Assembly: GCA_016717285.1 (NCBI GenBank)
Contig: JADKFU010000004.1
Location: forward strand, 248,001 to 312,000
DNA from: Chitinophagaceae bacterium
GTDB lineage: Bacteria > Bacteroidota > Bacteroidia > Chitinophagales > UBA10324
Direction of reading: 5' to 3'
DNA length: 64,000 nt
Positions 62,984 to 64,000 of the stretch are shown here, piece by piece. The translations under genes and the position numbers were made by a program. The notes below the pieces were generated by a model. The model did no database searches. It was not told the origin of the DNA and saw only the letters and a list, made by a program, of their open reading frames with translations. How positions within the stretch are numbered: position 1 is the stretch's first letter; each line of letters opens with the position of its first letter.

Positions 62984-63517
62984 TCAAACCCTCACATAAA
63001 TATCCTTTAAATTTCTCCCCAAACCATCATAGTCCAATCCAAAGCCGACCAGAAATTCATTCGGCACTTTAAATCCGATATAATCAATCTCCATATCGGA
63101 TTCCAATGCATCAGGCTTGAATAACAAGGCCGCAATGCGCACACTTTCAGGTTGGAGGGTATGAATGTATTTCAAAAACTCTCTCACTGTTTTGCCTGTA
63201 TCCACAATGTCTTCAATAATCACCACATTCCGGCCTTTCAGATCAGCGTTTAAACCAATCAATGTTTTCACTTTGCCGGAAGAGGACGTTCCTTCATACG
63301 AAGAAAGTTTCACGAAAGTGATTTCACATTCGATGTTCAACTGCTGCATCAATTCACCTGCAAACATGAAGACGCCATTGAGAATACCGATGAAGAGCGG
63401 TTTTTCATGCCGAAGGTCATAATTCATGGCTGCCGCCATCTCGCTGATTCGCTGTCGAATAGTTTCAGAAGGAATATAGGTGCGGAAATTCAGGTCATGC
63501 AGTCGTACAACATCCAT
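62984..63517 (-). CDS. hpt: hypoxanthine phosphoribosyltransferase
   Basis: Purine salvage: PRPP plus hypoxanthine or guanine gives IMP or GMP. The 177 residues have the PRPP-binding motif VVIIEDIVDTGKTV (near 106-119) and GILNGVFMFAGEL. Length is normal for a stand-alone HPRT. Only 4 bases separate a TATTTTTG element (63529-63522) from the ATG, so the transcript may be leaderless. First gene of the hpt-adk-obgE cluster. Confidence 0.94.
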   Translation of the reverse strand: MDVVRLHDLNFRTYIPSETIRQRISEMAAAMNYDLRHEKPLFIGILNGVFMFAGELMQQLNIECEITFVKLSSYEGTSSSGKVKTLIGLNADLKGRNVVIIEDIVDTGKTVREFLKYIHTLQPESVRIAALLFKPDALESDMEIDYIGFKVPNEFLVGFGLDYDGLGRNLKDIYVRV

Positions 63518-63539
63518 GCGGCAAAAATAGCAGATTAGT

Positions 63540-63704
63540 TTAAAGGAATTGGAAATTGAGAATCAGGAATTGATGAAAATGATTTGCTGATGGTTTGATA
63601 GGCCAATGTGCCAATGCAAAGATTTATGACCAATGACCGGTGACTATTGACGTAAGACTAAAAGACGTAAGACTTAGGACTAAGAAACAACTAACGACTC
63701 ACTA
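63540..63704. repeat. mosaic of five intergenic words
   Basis: In order: GGAATTGGAAATTGAGAATC, CCAATGTGCCAATGC, TGACCAATGACCGGTGAC, GACGTAAGACTAAAAGACGTAAGAC and AACTAACGACTCAC. All five words or close forms appear in other gaps (10590, 50460, 30558, 3161, 2680). No gene. The region is 187 bases including the hpt leader. Confidence 0.65.
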
Positions 63705-64000
63705 CTACTCTTCAGTCAACCGGTATTCATTTTTTGCAGCGCGCCACGAAGGGAACCATGACGCCAGGAGACCAATGGAGATAACTGTAATGAAAACCAA
63801 CACAAAATCTCCTGCTTTCATTTGAACAGGATAGGCATCAATTACAAAAGAGCCACCACCAATTTTCAATATTTCAAATTTGTGTTGAACAATGATGATG
63901 ATGGCTGCCAGTAAAAAGCCCGAGCAACAACCAATGAAAGAGAGCAGCGTGCCTTCAAATAAAAATATCTTCCTGATAAGGCTTTCATCAGCTCCCATTG
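63705..64000 (-). CDS. FtsX-type ABC transporter permease, C-terminal fragment
   Basis: The C-terminal 97 or more residues of a larger membrane protein; the 5' end is beyond the window. It has the LolC/E or MacB-type ending: MGADESLIRKIFLFEGTLLSFIGC, a second long hydrophobic segment (FVLVFITVISIGLLASWFPSW) and RAAKNEYRLTEE. Such permeases export lipoproteins or act in cell-division signalling; which one cannot be said from the fragment. Confidence 0.88.
   Translation of the reverse strand, partial: MGADESLIRKIFLFEGTLLSFIGCCSGFLLAAIIIIVQHKFEILKIGGGSFVIDAYPVQMKAGDFVLVFITVISIGLLASWFPSWRAAKNEYRLTEE

Overview
The window comes from a chromosome of the phylum Bacteroidota, most likely an uncultured free-living member near Chitinophagales/Saprospirales; the order is inference. 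The basis is a SusC/SusD pair, three secreted proteins with type IX secretion (T9SS) C-terminal signals (two type A, one type B), many lipoproteins with a Bacteroidota-style lipobox, the order rpmB-rpmG-DUF4295-ftsY, the cluster hpt-adk-obgE, and promoters of the TTTG-N19-TAnnTTTG type. By eye the base composition is about 40-45% GC. No rRNA, tRNA, transposase, integrase or CRISPR array was found.

Layout. 1-3600: a GNAT acetyltransferase fused to a Rho-antiterminator-like (Rof) domain, methylmalonyl-CoA epimerase, and a compact iron-sulfur set iscS-iscU-iscA. 3.6-13 kb: a minus-strand surface block with an S9 peptidase, SusD, SusC and a secreted CotH-kinase protein. 13-24 kb: pheS, a helical orphan, 3-hydroxyacyl-CoA dehydrogenase, a sugar dehydrogenase-like lipoprotein, a cupin, phenylacetate-CoA ligase, a subtilase and an exonuclease/GIY-YIG nuclease. 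24-34 kb: LysE exporter, GT39-like membrane protein, two lipoproteins (one OmpA-like), DUF4920, rimO, ftsY, the rpmB operon and an MFS exporter. 34-46 kb: ferredoxin, LuxC-type acyl-CoA reductase, glmM plus a second cysteine desulfurase, a four-gene operon (methyltransferase, PAP2, ZIP, enoyl-CoA hydratase), a TolB-like lipoprotein, an ICMT-like protein and two overlapping barrel-like genes. 46-64 kb: GH19-like lysozyme, an 827-residue glycosidase-like protein, DUF421, L,D-transpeptidase, mqnC, two complementary M16 peptidases flanking a secreted peptidylarginine-deiminase-like enzyme, a T9SS type B protein, and hpt-adk-obgE, ending in a truncated FtsX-type permease.

How the genes fit together. 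Most are housekeeping or lipid/acyl-CoA functions (epimerase, hydroxyacyl-CoA dehydrogenase, crotonase, PaaK, LuxC). A second theme is extracellular protein breakdown and uptake: S9, S8 and M16 peptidases, a SusCD pair with no glycoside hydrolase beside it, and the secreted deiminase. The gene-poor gaps are unusually rich in short, mosaic, partly self-complementary repeat words that recur across the window. I see no convincing defence system or mobile element; the most unusual items are the GNAT-Rof fusion, the PPAD-like T9SS client and the intergenic repeat families.
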